DNA of 64,000 nucleotides, taken from contig JBCBMY010000023.1 of NCBI GenBank assembly GCA_039822045.1, positions 1-64,000 on the forward strand. The letters run 5' to 3'. The notes under the pieces are model-generated. The model searched no databases. It saw only the letters and a program-made list of their open reading frames with translations, and was not told where the DNA came from. How positions within the stretch are numbered: the stretch's first letter is position 1; every line of letters begins with the position of its first letter. Shown here one piece after another: positions 8,492 to 18,160 of the stretch. Made by a program: the position numbers and the translations under genes. Source of the stretch: HLUCCA09 sp039822045. GTDB lineage: Bacteria > Pseudomonadota > Alphaproteobacteria > Rhodobacterales > Rhodobacteraceae.

Positions 8492-9385
8492 TCAGAAGCC
8501 GATGGATGCCAAGTAGTCGCGATTGATCCTCGCATCGCGCAGCGGGTCGGTGTCGGGCAGGGTGGGGTCGCAGTCTTGCTCGACCGTGCACCAGCCCTCA
8601 AAGCCCGCATCCACTAGGATCTGGCGCACCCGCGGAAAGTCGACATCGCCATCGCCCAGATTGCAGAAGATCCCTTGGCCGCAAGCCTCGTAAAAGCCGG
8701 TGCCGTTGGCGATGACGTCTGCCTTAACTTTGGGGTCGATATCCTTGAAATGCATATAGGATATGCGGCCGATGTGCCGCTCCATAAAGACCACTGGATC
8801 AAAGCCCGCATAGGAGTGGTGGCCGGTGTCGAAGCAGATCTTGAGGATCGTCTCGTCGACCTCATCGAGGAGCCGCTCAAGTTCGGGCTCGAAATCCATG
8901 AAGCCTGCCGCGTGGGCGTGCATCCCAACGGCTAGGCCGTACTCCTCGGTGCCCATTTTCGCGACGGTGGCCAGGCGGTCGCGGAACGCGGCCCATTCGG
9001 CGGCGTCCATCTGCTCGGCCGCATCGGCGCGGCCAGCGGTGGGCGCGCGGCGCGGCGAAATGGAATCGATCAGCACAAGATGGCGGGCGCCGTGGGCCGC
9101 GAGCGCCTTGCAGGTGCGCACCGAGCCGTCCATCACATCGTCCCATTGGGCAGGATCGTGGAAGGCGCGGAAGACCACGCCGCCGATCAGGGTGAGGCCA
9201 TGCTCGGCCAGCGCATCGGCCACCAGCGGCGGGTCCTCGGGCATGAAGCCCACCGGGCCAAGCTCGATCCCGGTATAGCCGGCTTCGGCATTCTCGCGCA
9301 GCACGTCGCGCCAGCCCGGATTGCGCGGGTCGTCCGCGAACTCGACACCCCATGAGCAGGGGGCATTGCCGATCTTGATACTCAT
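8492..9385 (-). CDS. Sugar phosphate isomerase/epimerase, inosose dehydratase-like
   Basis: A 297-residue TIM-barrel protein of the AP-endonuclease-2 superfamily. It opens IGNAPCSWGVEF, has GIELGPVGFMPEDP in the second strand, KICFDTGHHSYAGFDP near residue 190, YMHFKDIDP near 220, and GWCTVEQDCDP near 270. The conserved Glu, Asp, His and Glu positions of the metal site are present. In an inositol locus the missing step is 2-keto-myo-inositol dehydratase (IolE), and this is the only candidate in the window, so IolE is the best guess. IolI-type isomerase is the alternative. ATG at 9385 overlaps the upstream dehydrogenase stop by 4 bases. Confidence 0.8.
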   Translation of the reverse strand: MSIKIGNAPCSWGVEFADDPRNPGWRDVLRENAEAGYTGIELGPVGFMPEDPPLVADALAEHGLTLIGGVVFRAFHDPAQWDDVMDGSVRTCKALAAHGARHLVLIDSISPRRAPTAGRADAAEQMDAAEWAAFRDRLATVAKMGTEEYGLAVGMHAHAAGFMDFEPELERLLDEVDETILKICFDTGHHSYAGFDPVVFMERHIGRISYMHFKDIDPKVKADVIANGTGFYEACGQGIFCNLGDGDVDFPRVRQILVDAGFEGWCTVEQDCDPTLPDTDPLRDARINRDYLASIGF

Positions 9386-10503
9386 GTCTGGTCCTCGGGC
9401 TGGGTGACGTCCTGCCACCGGCGTTCGGAATGGGAGCGGCGCGCCGCGGCGGCCACTTCGGCCACGGCGAGCCCGTCGCGGAATGTCGGCCAGACCGGCT
9501 CGCCCGTATGGATCGCCTGCAGGAAGTCGCGGGCTTCGATGATGATCTGATCCTGGTAGCCGGTGCCGTGCCCGGGCCCCTGGCAGAAGGCGGCATAGTC
9601 GGGGTGGGCCGGGCCGGTCAGGATCTTGACGAAACCACGCGTGGCCTCGGGCCCCTCGGCCCGGTAGAGCCAAAGCGCGTTCTGGTCTTCCTGATCGAAG
9701 CGGATGGCGCCCGTTGTGCCTGTGACTTCATAGGCATAGCCCATCTTCCGGCCATGGGCGACCCGACTGAAGAAGAGATGCCCCATCGCGCCGCTGGTAA
9801 ACCTCACCATCGCCTGAACCTGATCGTCGTTCGACACGGGCGCGCCGCCGCGCGTGGCATGAACGGTTTCGATCTCGGCCATGATCGACGCAATGGGCCC
9901 GACGAGAGCGATGGCCGCGTTGATCATATGCGGGGCAAGATCGCCCAGCGTGCCGTTGGCGTCGCCGTGGGCGCGCCAGGTCGCGGGCGCGTCGGCGTCG
10001 GCATAGAAATCCTCGGTATGCTCGCCGCGGAGCCACACGACGCGCCCGATGGCGCCCTCTGCAATGAGTTGGCGGGCAAACTGCGTGGCGGGCGTGCGCA
10101 CGTAGTTGAACCCGATCATGTTGGCCTGGCCCGAGGCCTCGGCCGCCGCCACCATTGCCCGCGCATCCTCGATCGAGGCACCGAGAGGCTTTTCGCAGAA
10201 CACGGGCTTGCCCAGGGCAAAGGCGGCCTCGGCGATGGCCCGATGCGTTTCCTGCGGGGATGCAATCACCACGGCCTCGACCTTCGGGTCGTCGACCAGG
10301 GCGCGCCAGTCGGCGGCAGGTCCGGCAAAGCCAAAGCTTTCCGCATAGCGCTGGCCGCTTTCGGGCGAGGAGGCTGCAACCCGCTCGAGCCGCGGGCGCA
10401 TGGGCGTGTCGAACGCGGCGCCGACCGCGGCCATGGCCACGGCATGGGCCTTTCCCATATAGCCCCCGCCGACGATGCCGATCCCGATCTCAGCCCTGCC
10501 CAC
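9382..10503 (-). CDS. Gfo/Idh/MocA family oxidoreductase, inositol dehydrogenase-like
   Basis: A 373-residue NAD-dependent dehydrogenase. The Rossmann motif is GIGIVGGGYMGKAHA, then VVIASPQETH and CEKPLG (EKP near residue 105). It is first in the leftward arm of the divergent inositol locus and starts only 29 bases from the palindromic operator at 10532-10547. Together with the genes at 7323 and 16054 it makes three paralogous dehydrogenases in 10 kb, which suggests use of several inositol stereoisomers. Which one is the true myo-inositol 2-dehydrogenase cannot be decided from sequence alone. Confidence 0.9.
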   Translation of the reverse strand: MGRAEIGIGIVGGGYMGKAHAVAMAAVGAAFDTPMRPRLERVAASSPESGQRYAESFGFAGPAADWRALVDDPKVEAVVIASPQETHRAIAEAAFALGKPVFCEKPLGASIEDARAMVAAAEASGQANMIGFNYVRTPATQFARQLIAEGAIGRVVWLRGEHTEDFYADADAPATWRAHGDANGTLGDLAPHMINAAIALVGPIASIMAEIETVHATRGGAPVSNDDQVQAMVRFTSGAMGHLFFSRVAHGRKMGYAYEVTGTTGAIRFDQEDQNALWLYRAEGPEATRGFVKILTGPAHPDYAAFCQGPGHGTGYQDQIIIEARDFLQAIHTGEPVWPTFRDGLAVAEVAAAARRSHSERRWQDVTQPEDQT

Positions 10504-10531
10504 CGTCTCGCGCGCCTCTTCCCAAATCAGT

Positions 10532-10547
10532 TTGCAACCGGTTGCAA
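10532..10547. promoter_or_regulatory. Perfect 16-bp palindromic operator of the inositol divergon
   Basis: TTGCAACCGGTTGCAA is a perfect inverted repeat with a central CG, the format of LacI-family operators. It lies in the 135-bp gap between the leftward dehydrogenase and the rightward iolD, so one repressor could control both arms. Its half-sites differ from those of the operator at 24535-24550 although the core ACCGGT is shared, so the cognate regulator may be another LacI-type protein outside the window. Confidence 0.75.
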
Positions 10548-10638
10548 TTCGCGTATCGTCAATTTACGCGGCTGGCAACGCAGAAGTGCCCAGATAAGCG
10601 ACACGCGACAGCATCACGGCAGCGGGAGGACGCGACGC

Positions 10639-12504
10639 ATGGCCGAGGATACAATTCGCCTGACCACGGCGCAGGCCATTATCCGCTGGCTGAATGCCCA
10701 GTTCATCGAGATCGACGGAGGGCGTACGCGCATTTGCGGCGGCGGCTTCGGCATTTTCGGGCATGGCAACGTCACCTGCCTGGGCGAGGCGCTCTATGAT
10801 CACCGCGGGACGCTGCCGCTCTATCGCGGGCAGAACGAGCAGAGCATGGGGTTCGCGGCGGCAGCCTATGCCAAGTATCACCTGCGCCAGCGGTTCATGT
10901 TCTGCACGGCGTCGGCAGGCCCGGGCACGGCGAACCTGCTGACGGCCTCGGCGCTGGCCCATGCCAACCGGCTGCCGATGCTGATGCTCTGCGGCGACAC
11001 GTTCCTGACGCGGCTGCCGGACCCGGTGCTGCAGCAGGTGGAGCATTTCGGCGATCCGACGCACGGGCTGAACGACGGGTTCAAGGCCGTGACCCGGTAT
11101 TGGGACCGGATTGCCCATCCCGCGCAGGTCATCCAGTCGTTCCCGGCCGCGCTCGCGCTGATGCTCGATCCGGGCGAGTGCGGCCCGGCCTTCTTCGCGC
11201 TGCCGCAGGACGTGCAGGGCTGGAGCTATGATTACCCGGTGTCGTTCTTTGCCGAGCGCACCCATCGCATACGTCGCCAGACGCCCGATGCCGACGAGAT
11301 CGCCGATGCCGCAGCTCTGCTGGCCCGTGCCGAGCGCCCGGCCATCATCGCAGGTGGGGGCGTGCAGTATTCCCGTGCGGTGGCCGAGGTGACGGCGTTC
11401 GCCGAAGCTCACGACATTCCGGTGATCGAGACGATTGCCGGCCGGGCGAACCTGGTGGCGACCCATCCGCTGAACATAGGCCCCGTAGGCGTGACCGGCT
11501 CCGACAGCGCCAACGCTGTGGCCGAGGCGGCCGACGTGATCCTGTCGGTCGGCTCGCGCCTGCAGGACTTCACCACCGGGTCCTGGACCGCTTTTGCCAA
11601 GGACGCGCGGTTTATCTCGCTCAACGCGGCGCGGCACGATGCGGGCAAGCACATGTCTTTGCCGGTCGTGGGCGATGCCAAGCTGGGGCTGCAGGCGCTC
11701 GGGGCCGCGCTGGGCAGCTATCGCGCGCCTGGCACCTGGGTGAGCTTTGCCAAGGGCGAGCGCCAGAAGTGGGATGCCTACGTCGCCGAGAATGTCCGCC
11801 CCGGCAACCGCCCGGCCTCCTATGCGCAGGCGATCGGCGTGGTGAACGACCTTTGCGGCCCGCGCGACCGGGTTGTCGCCGCGGCTGGCGGCTTGCCTGC
11901 CGAGGTGACGGCGAACTGGCGGACGCTCGATATCGGGACGGTCGATGTTGAGTTCGGCTTCTCGTGCATGGGCTATGAGATCGCCGGCGGCTGGGGCGCG
12001 CGCATCGCGCAGTCCGAGGCCGAGCCCGATGCCGACACCATCGTGTTTGTCGGCGACGGCTCCTACCTCTTGATGAACTCCGACATCTATTCGTCTGTTC
12101 TGACGCGGAAAAAGCTGGTCATCCTGGTGCTGGACAACGGTGGCTTCGCGGTCATCAACAAGCTGCAGAACAACACCGGCAACGAGAGCTTTAACAACCT
12201 CTTCGCCGATGCGCCGACGATCCCCGAAGCGTTTGCCGTCGACTTCGCCGCCCATGCCGCGGCGATGGGCGCGATGTCCGAGCATGTGGCGAACCCCGCC
12301 GAGCTGGGCGAGGCGTTCAAGCGCGCCAAGGCGGCGGACCGGACGAGCGTGATCGTCATGAATGTCGACGCCTACGAAGGGTGGACGACGCATGGCCACA
12401 CCTGGTGGGAGGTCGGCACGCCGACGGTCTCGGAGCACGAGAAGGTGCGCGCGGCCCATGACGAGGTGGAAAGCGCCCGCGCGCGGCAGCGCCGCGGTGT
12501 CTGA
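10639..12504 (+). CDS. iolD: 3D-(3,5/4)-trihydroxycyclohexane-1,2-dione hydrolase IolD
   Basis: A 621-residue thiamine-diphosphate enzyme that opens the ring of the trione intermediate to give 5-deoxy-glucuronate in inositol catabolism. The N-terminal PYR domain holds YRGQNEQSMGFAAAAYAK with the cofactor-activating Glu. The C-terminal PP domain holds the metal/ThDP motif VFVGDGSYLLMNSDIY with a downstream Asn (LDNGGFAVINKLQNNTGNES). The frame is open far upstream, but ATG at 10639 follows GGGAGG and begins the conserved sequence MAEDTIRLTTAQAI. It leads the rightward operon and lies 91 bases from the palindromic operator. Confidence 0.96.
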   Translation: MAEDTIRLTTAQAIIRWLNAQFIEIDGGRTRICGGGFGIFGHGNVTCLGEALYDHRGTLPLYRGQNEQSMGFAAAAYAKYHLRQRFMFCTASAGPGTANLLTASALAHANRLPMLMLCGDTFLTRLPDPVLQQVEHFGDPTHGLNDGFKAVTRYWDRIAHPAQVIQSFPAALALMLDPGECGPAFFALPQDVQGWSYDYPVSFFAERTHRIRRQTPDADEIADAAALLARAERPAIIAGGGVQYSRAVAEVTAFAEAHDIPVIETIAGRANLVATHPLNIGPVGVTGSDSANAVAEAADVILSVGSRLQDFTTGSWTAFAKDARFISLNAARHDAGKHMSLPVVGDAKLGLQALGAALGSYRAPGTWVSFAKGERQKWDAYVAENVRPGNRPASYAQAIGVVNDLCGPRDRVVAAAGGLPAEVTANWRTLDIGTVDVEFGFSCMGYEIAGGWGARIAQSEAEPDADTIVFVGDGSYLLMNSDIYSSVLTRKKLVILVLDNGGFAVINKLQNNTGNESFNNLFADAPTIPEAFAVDFAAHAAAMGAMSEHVANPAELGEAFKRAKAADRTSVIVMNVDAYEGWTTHGHTWWEVGTPTVSEHEKVRAAHDEVESARARQRRGV

Positions 12505-12516
12505 GGGAGGACCGAA

Positions 12517-13383
12517 ATGGCCGATGTACTAACCGCCCCCGCCATGAAGAGCTTTGCGCCCGATGCGGCAGAACCCGACGCCGTGGTGCACGAACTGCTG
12601 CACGGCGCCGGTGCGGTGCGGATCGCCGGGCTGTTCCCGGCTGAGGACGTGGCCTTGGCGCGCCGCATTATCATGGAGCATTCCGAGGCTGCGGCCGAGA
12701 AGGTCACTCATTTTCAGGGCGCAGCTGAGGAAGACGGCACGCTGTCGCTGCAGCGCCGGGTATGGAACCTTCTTGCCAAGGGTGACGTGTTTTCCCGGAT
12801 GGCGGCGCATCCCGTTTTGATGGAGATCCTGCGCAAGTTTCTGGGAACCGAGTTCATCATGGGCTCGATCGCCGCCAACCGCATCCTTCCGGGGGGGCCG
12901 GGGCAGGAGCCGCATATCGACTATCCCTACTGGGATTTCCACAAGGCCGAGAGCCACCCCGCGGGCCTGAACTCCTCGTTCCCGATGAATGCGCAGGTCT
13001 CGGTGATCCTCGATCCTTTCACCGAGGAGAGCGGCGCTACGGCCTATGCGCCGGGCACGCAGGCCGAGCTGCGCTATCCGACCGAGGCCGACGGGTTCTT
13101 CGATCGGTGCGAACGGATGGTTGGCGAGCCGGGCGACGTGGCATTGTTTTTCGGGGCCGTCTGGCATTGTGCGATGCCGAACCGTGCCGCGCATGACCGG
13201 AACGCGGTGCTGATCCAGTACCTACCCAAATGGGTGAAACCGATGGAGGACATGCCGGCCGCCCTGCCGCGGGCGTTCCTCGACGCGGCCAGCCCGGATC
13301 TGCGCCAACTTCTGGGGCTGAATTACCCGTATCCGGAAGTGCTGGATGCAGCTGCCGCCGGCAATACAGAGGGCCGCGGGTGA
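12517..13383 (+). CDS. Phytanoyl-CoA dioxygenase (PhyH) family protein
   Basis: A 288-residue Fe(II)/2-oxoglutarate-type dioxygenase. The metal facial triad is visible as His and Asp in EPHIDYPYWD (near residue 130) and His in FGAVWHCAMPNRA (near 215), with the 2-oxoglutarate-binding Arg expected a few residues on (HDRNAVL). GAGGGAGG precedes the ATG. It sits between iolD and iolC, with iolC overlapping its stop by 4 bases (GTGA). This is a tight co-transcription unit, yet no oxygenase belongs to the classical inositol pathway. It may feed an O-methylated or otherwise substituted inositol into the pathway; that is inference. Confidence 0.88.
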   Translation: MADVLTAPAMKSFAPDAAEPDAVVHELLHGAGAVRIAGLFPAEDVALARRIIMEHSEAAAEKVTHFQGAAEEDGTLSLQRRVWNLLAKGDVFSRMAAHPVLMEILRKFLGTEFIMGSIAANRILPGGPGQEPHIDYPYWDFHKAESHPAGLNSSFPMNAQVSVILDPFTEESGATAYAPGTQAELRYPTEADGFFDRCERMVGEPGDVALFFGAVWHCAMPNRAAHDRNAVLIQYLPKWVKPMEDMPAALPRAFLDAASPDLRQLLGLNYPYPEVLDAAAAGNTEGRG

Positions 13384-14363
13384 CCAAGTTTCGCGACGCC
13401 CTTGCCCGCAACCGCTTCGTCGTGTTCGGGCGAGCGGGTATGGATATGTTCGCCGACCCGCCCGGGGTTAAGAGCGAGCATGCCGAGGTCTTCCGCTCAG
13501 GCCTCGGCGGTTCTTCCGCCAACATCGCCGCGGGACTGTGCAAGTTCGGCGGCCAGGCCGCGCTCGTAACCTCGGTGTCCGACGATGCGGTGGGCCGGTT
13601 CTGCCTGAACCAGTTGCAGGGCTACGGTGTCGACACGGCGCATGTCCGGTCGGTGGGCGGCGAGGTGCGCACCTCGCTCGCGGTCTATGAAAGCGTCATC
13701 GAGGACTTTCAGAACGTTATCTACCGCAACAATGCGGCCGACTTTCAGGTCACGTCGCAAGATATCGCGAAGGTAGACTATGCAGCCTATGGCGCGCTTG
13801 TCGCCACCGGCACGGTGTTTGCGGCCGAGCCTTCGCGGTCGGCGCATTTCGAGGCGTTCGAGCGCGCCCGGGCGGCGGGCCTTCCGGTGATCTTTGACAT
13901 CGATTACCGCCCCTATTCCTGGCCTTCGGCGGAGGAAGCGGCCGACGTGCTGTCGCGCGCAGGCGAGATGTCGGACGCAATCATCGGGAACGACGAAGAG
14001 TTTCAGTTCATGGCCGGCGACCCCTCGCGAGGGTTGGAGAAGGCGCGATCGCTCGCTGCGGCCGGCGCCGCGCTCGTGATCTACAAGATGGGCGAGAAGG
14101 GTGCGGTTACCATGGCCGAGGGTCACGAGGTGCGCACCGGCATCTACCCCGTCACCGCCCTCAAGCCCAACGGGGCGGGCGACAGTTTCATGGCCGGCCT
14201 CCTGTCGGGCCTCGCCGCCGGTCAGCCCATGCGCGAGGCCGTTCTGCGGGGCTCGGCCTGCGCGGCCATCGTGGTGGCGCGCCCGGGCTGCGCCCCCGCC
14301 ATGCCGGACGAGGCCGACCTCGCCCAATTCCTCAAGGCCCATGCCGGGCCCACCGCCGCCTGA
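13380..14363 (+). CDS. iolC: 5-dehydro-2-deoxygluconokinase IolC
   Basis: A 327-residue PfkB/ribokinase-family kinase that phosphorylates 2-deoxy-5-keto-gluconate. The N-terminal glycine signature is GLGGSSANIAAGLCKFGG near residue 43. The C-terminal PfkB signature is LKPNGAGDSFMAGLLSGLA with the catalytic Asp. FGRAGMDMFADPPG near the start is typical of IolC. The start is GTG at 13380, overlapping the dioxygenase stop (GTGA); the longer open frame upstream runs inside that gene and was not used. The neighbours iolD and iolB complete the core pathway. Confidence 0.93.
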   Translation: MTKFRDALARNRFVVFGRAGMDMFADPPGVKSEHAEVFRSGLGGSSANIAAGLCKFGGQAALVTSVSDDAVGRFCLNQLQGYGVDTAHVRSVGGEVRTSLAVYESVIEDFQNVIYRNNAADFQVTSQDIAKVDYAAYGALVATGTVFAAEPSRSAHFEAFERARAAGLPVIFDIDYRPYSWPSAEEAADVLSRAGEMSDAIIGNDEEFQFMAGDPSRGLEKARSLAAAGAALVIYKMGEKGAVTMAEGHEVRTGIYPVTALKPNGAGDSFMAGLLSGLAAGQPMREAVLRGSACAAIVVARPGCAPAMPDEADLAQFLKAHAGPTAA

Positions 14364-14372
14364 GAGGTTCCC

Positions 14373-15215
14373 ATGCACATCCCTCCCTTCGACAACCGCA
14401 ACGAGCCGATCGTAGCCGCGGGCGACGCGACGGTGCCGCTCAACTACTTCAACATCGTCAAGCTGACGGAGGGCGAGACCTTCAGCTATGCGGTGCCGGG
14501 CTATGAGACCTGCATCGTGCCCGCGACCGGCACGGTCGATGTGCTCGTGGGCGACTTCTCCGCCAAGGATCTGGGCCGGCGCCGGACCGACGTGTGGGAC
14601 GGCGAGCCCGAGGGCGTCTATGTGCCGACCGGCATGACGGCGGAGATGACTTGTCGCTCGGAGACGGCCGAGGTTTTCATCGCCGGGGCGAAGTTCGACG
14701 ACGTTCTCGCGCCCTTTGCCGTGCGGGCCGACGAGATCGACCTGGTGCAATACGGCTCCGACGACACGAAAACTCATCGCAAGATCAAGCACATCCTGGG
14801 CCAGCAGCAGCATGGCAAGGTGGGGCGTTTGCTGGTGTCGGAACTCTATACGGTCGGGCAGGGCGGTTGGTCGGGCTTTCCCGCCCACAAGCACGACACC
14901 GACAGGCTGCCCGATGAGACGCGCCACGACGAGACCTACAATTTCCGCTTTCGGCCCAACTACGGATCGGGCGTGCAGGTGTTGCAGAAGGGCGAAAAGG
15001 GACCGGGCGAGGCCCATCACATCGTCGACGGCTCCACCTTCTGCATCGACAAGGGCTATCACCCCTGCGTCGTGATGCCGGGCTACGAGATGTATTATTT
15101 CACCATCCTCGGTGGCCTCTCGCAGCGCTCGCTGGTGCAGTATTTCGAGCCGACGCATGCCGAGCAGCTGAAAACGATCCCCGGCATCATGGACATGGTG
15201 GCGAAGTTCAAATGA
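14373..15215 (+). CDS. iolB: 5-deoxy-glucuronate isomerase IolB
   Basis: A 280-residue bicupin that converts 5-deoxy-glucuronate to 2-deoxy-5-keto-gluconate. Family landmarks: GWSGFPAHKHD near residue 168, DETYNFRF near 188, and GYHPCVVMPGYEMYY near 228, which together provide the His/Glu metal ligands. The N-terminal half contains ETCIVPATGTVDV typical of the first cupin. GAGAGG precedes the ATG, and its stop overlaps the next gene by 4 bases. Length and motifs match the family with no oddity. Confidence 0.95.
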   Translation: MHIPPFDNRNEPIVAAGDATVPLNYFNIVKLTEGETFSYAVPGYETCIVPATGTVDVLVGDFSAKDLGRRRTDVWDGEPEGVYVPTGMTAEMTCRSETAEVFIAGAKFDDVLAPFAVRADEIDLVQYGSDDTKTHRKIKHILGQQQHGKVGRLLVSELYTVGQGGWSGFPAHKHDTDRLPDETRHDETYNFRFRPNYGSGVQVLQKGEKGPGEAHHIVDGSTFCIDKGYHPCVVMPGYEMYYFTILGGLSQRSLVQYFEPTHAEQLKTIPGIMDMVAKFK

Positions 15216-16057
15216 CACTCGCCACTCTTGCGGAGGTGCTGCAGCCCGCACGCGGCGGAGGCTATGCCGTGGCGGGGCTCGTGTGCCTCGGCTGGGAGGA
15301 TATGCGCGCCTATGCACGCGCGGCGGAAGCCGAGGGGCTGCCGGTGATTCTGCAGGCCGGCCCGTCCTGCCGGGCGCACACGCCGTTGCCGGTGCTGGGC
15401 GCGATGTTCCGCAGCCTTGCCGAGAGTGTCAGCGTGCCGGTCGTCGCCCATCTCGACCATGGCTATACGCATGAGGAGTGCCGCATCGCGCTGGAGAGCG
15501 GCTTCACCTCGCTGATGTTCGACGGGTCGCGGAAGCCGCTCGGCCAGAATATCGACGAGACCGGTGCCATCGCCGAGATGGCGCATGGGGCAGGCATCTC
15601 CTGCGAGGGTGAGATCGGTTTCGTGGGCTATGCCGAAGGCGATGCCTCGCAGGGGACCGACCCGGACGAGGCGCAGCGCTTCGCGCAGGAGACCAAGGTC
15701 GACGCGATGGCGATCTCGGTCGGCAACGTGCATCTGCAGCAGAACCGCGAGGGCGGGCTCGACGCGGCGCGCATCGCCGAGATCGAGGCGGTGACCGACG
15801 TGCCGCTGGTGATCCATGGCGGCTCCGGCGTACCGGTGGCCCAGCGTACCGCGCTCGCGCGCGAGACGGCGATCTGCAAGTTCAACATCGGGACCGAGCT
15901 GCGGATGGCCTTTGGCAAACATCTGCGGGCGGCGCTCGCCGCCGATCCCGACCGGTTCGACCGTGTGCAGATCCTGCGGGAGGTTGAGGCACCGATTGAA
16001 ACGGCCGCACGGGCGGTGCTGCGCGCGCTCGGCCCGGCCCAGGACCAGGCGGCATGA
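15212..16057 (+). CDS. Class II fructose-bisphosphate aldolase family protein (IolJ-like)
   Basis: A 281-residue zinc-dependent TIM-barrel aldolase. Zinc and catalytic landmarks are AHLDHGYTHEE (HxDH near residue 81), SLMFDGSRKPLGQNI, EGEIGFVGYAEG, AISVGNVH, VIHGGSGVP and CKFNIGTELR. In this position it most likely cleaves 2-deoxy-5-keto-gluconate 6-phosphate, the step performed by IolJ in Bacillus. Start and stop overlap both neighbours by 4 bases, so it is translated with iolB and the dehydrogenase. Confidence 0.88.
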   Translation: MTLATLAEVLQPARGGGYAVAGLVCLGWEDMRAYARAAEAEGLPVILQAGPSCRAHTPLPVLGAMFRSLAESVSVPVVAHLDHGYTHEECRIALESGFTSLMFDGSRKPLGQNIDETGAIAEMAHGAGISCEGEIGFVGYAEGDASQGTDPDEAQRFAQETKVDAMAISVGNVHLQQNREGGLDAARIAEIEAVTDVPLVIHGGSGVPVAQRTALARETAICKFNIGTELRMAFGKHLRAALAADPDRFDRVQILREVEAPIETAARAVLRALGPAQDQAA

Positions 16058-17049
16058 TCCGGTTCGGGCTGCTCGGCTGCGGCCGGATCGGCCGGGTGCA
16101 TGCGCTGAGCCTTTCTCGCCTTGCTGGGGCGCGGCTCGTGGCGGTGTCCGATGCCGTGCCTGCCGCGGCGCGGTCGCTGGCCGACGCCTATGGAGCCGAG
16201 GTGCGCGACACCGACGCCATTCTAACCGCCGGTGACATCGACGCCGTGATCATCGGCACGCCGACGACCTTCCACTACGATCAGATCCACGCGGCCGCGG
16301 CGGCGGGCAAGGCGATCTTTTGCGAAAAGCCGATCGACCTGTCGACCGACCGGGTGCGCGAATGCATCGCCGCCGTCTCGGCCGCCGGCGTGCCGTTCCT
16401 CACCGCTTTCAACCGCCGGTTCGACCCGAACTTCGCCGAGCTTGAGCGGCGCCTGCGCGCGGGGGCCATCGGCAAGGTCGAGTTGGTTGTCCTTACGTCG
16501 CGCGACCCAGCGCCGCCGCCCGTGAGCTATATCGAGGCGTCGGGCGGCCTCTTTCGCGACATGATGATCCACGATTTCGATATGGCGCGGTTCCTGTTAG
16601 GCGAAGAGCCGGTGGAGGTGTTTGCCACAGGCTCCTGCCTTGTCGATCCAGCCATCGGCGCAGCAGGCGATGTCGACACGGCCGCCGTGACCCTCCGCAC
16701 CGCCTCGGGCGCTCTCTGCCAGATCACCAATTCCCGGCGCGCGCGCTACGGCTATGACCAGCGGATCGAGGTGCATGGCGCCGAGGGGATGCTCTCGGCC
16801 GCGAACATCCTGGAGAACACCGTCGAGCAGGCGGGGCCTGACGGATTCACCCGGGCACCGAACACGCACTTCTTTCTGGAGCGCTACGAGGCGGCCTATT
16901 TCGCCGAGATCTCGCACTTCGTTGATGCTCTGAACGAGGGGCGCGCGCCGTCTCCGAGCGCGACCGACGGGCTGCGGGCGCAGATGCTCGCGGATGCGGC
17001 GGCGCGGTCGATGGGTGAGGGACGCCCGGTGCCTCTGGGCGATCATTGA
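16054..17049 (+). CDS. iolG: myo-Inositol 2-dehydrogenase-like oxidoreductase
   Basis: A 331-residue Gfo/Idh/MocA enzyme: GLLGCGRIGRVHALSLSRL at the N-terminus, VIIGTPTTFHYDQI, and CEKPIDLSTDRV with the catalytic Lys near residue 92. A C-terminal domain follows with GGLFRDMMIHDFDMARFLLG, typical of inositol dehydrogenases. It is the last gene of the rightward iol operon, with a 4-base overlap on the aldolase. IolG is the best assignment because of this length and the IHDFD motif, but the two leftward paralogs are competitors. Confidence 0.85.
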   Translation: MIRFGLLGCGRIGRVHALSLSRLAGARLVAVSDAVPAAARSLADAYGAEVRDTDAILTAGDIDAVIIGTPTTFHYDQIHAAAAAGKAIFCEKPIDLSTDRVRECIAAVSAAGVPFLTAFNRRFDPNFAELERRLRAGAIGKVELVVLTSRDPAPPPVSYIEASGGLFRDMMIHDFDMARFLLGEEPVEVFATGSCLVDPAIGAAGDVDTAAVTLRTASGALCQITNSRRARYGYDQRIEVHGAEGMLSAANILENTVEQAGPDGFTRAPNTHFFLERYEAAYFAEISHFVDALNEGRAPSPSATDGLRAQMLADAAARSMGEGRPVPLGDH

Positions 17050-17054
17050 CGCGC

Positions 17055-17078
17055 GGCGGCGGAGACCTCCCCGCCGCC
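17055..17078. terminator. Hairpin between convergent iol and sugar ABC operons
   Basis: GGCGGCGG (17055-17062) and CCGCCGCC (17071-17078) form an 8-bp perfect stem with loop AGACCTCC. It lies in the 40-base gap between two convergent operons, so it can end transcription from both sides. A T-rich stretch (GACTTCTTCAGG) follows on the + strand. Confidence 0.65.
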
Positions 17079-17089
17079 CGCTGACTTCT

Positions 17090-18159
<1,070 letters not shown>

Positions 18160-18160
<1 letters not shown>

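Noticed and set aside
9430..10638. Upstream extension of the iolD frame by 403 codons
   Set aside because: The extension is antisense to the leftward dehydrogenase and crosses the operator; the conserved IolD start with a ribosome site is at 10639.
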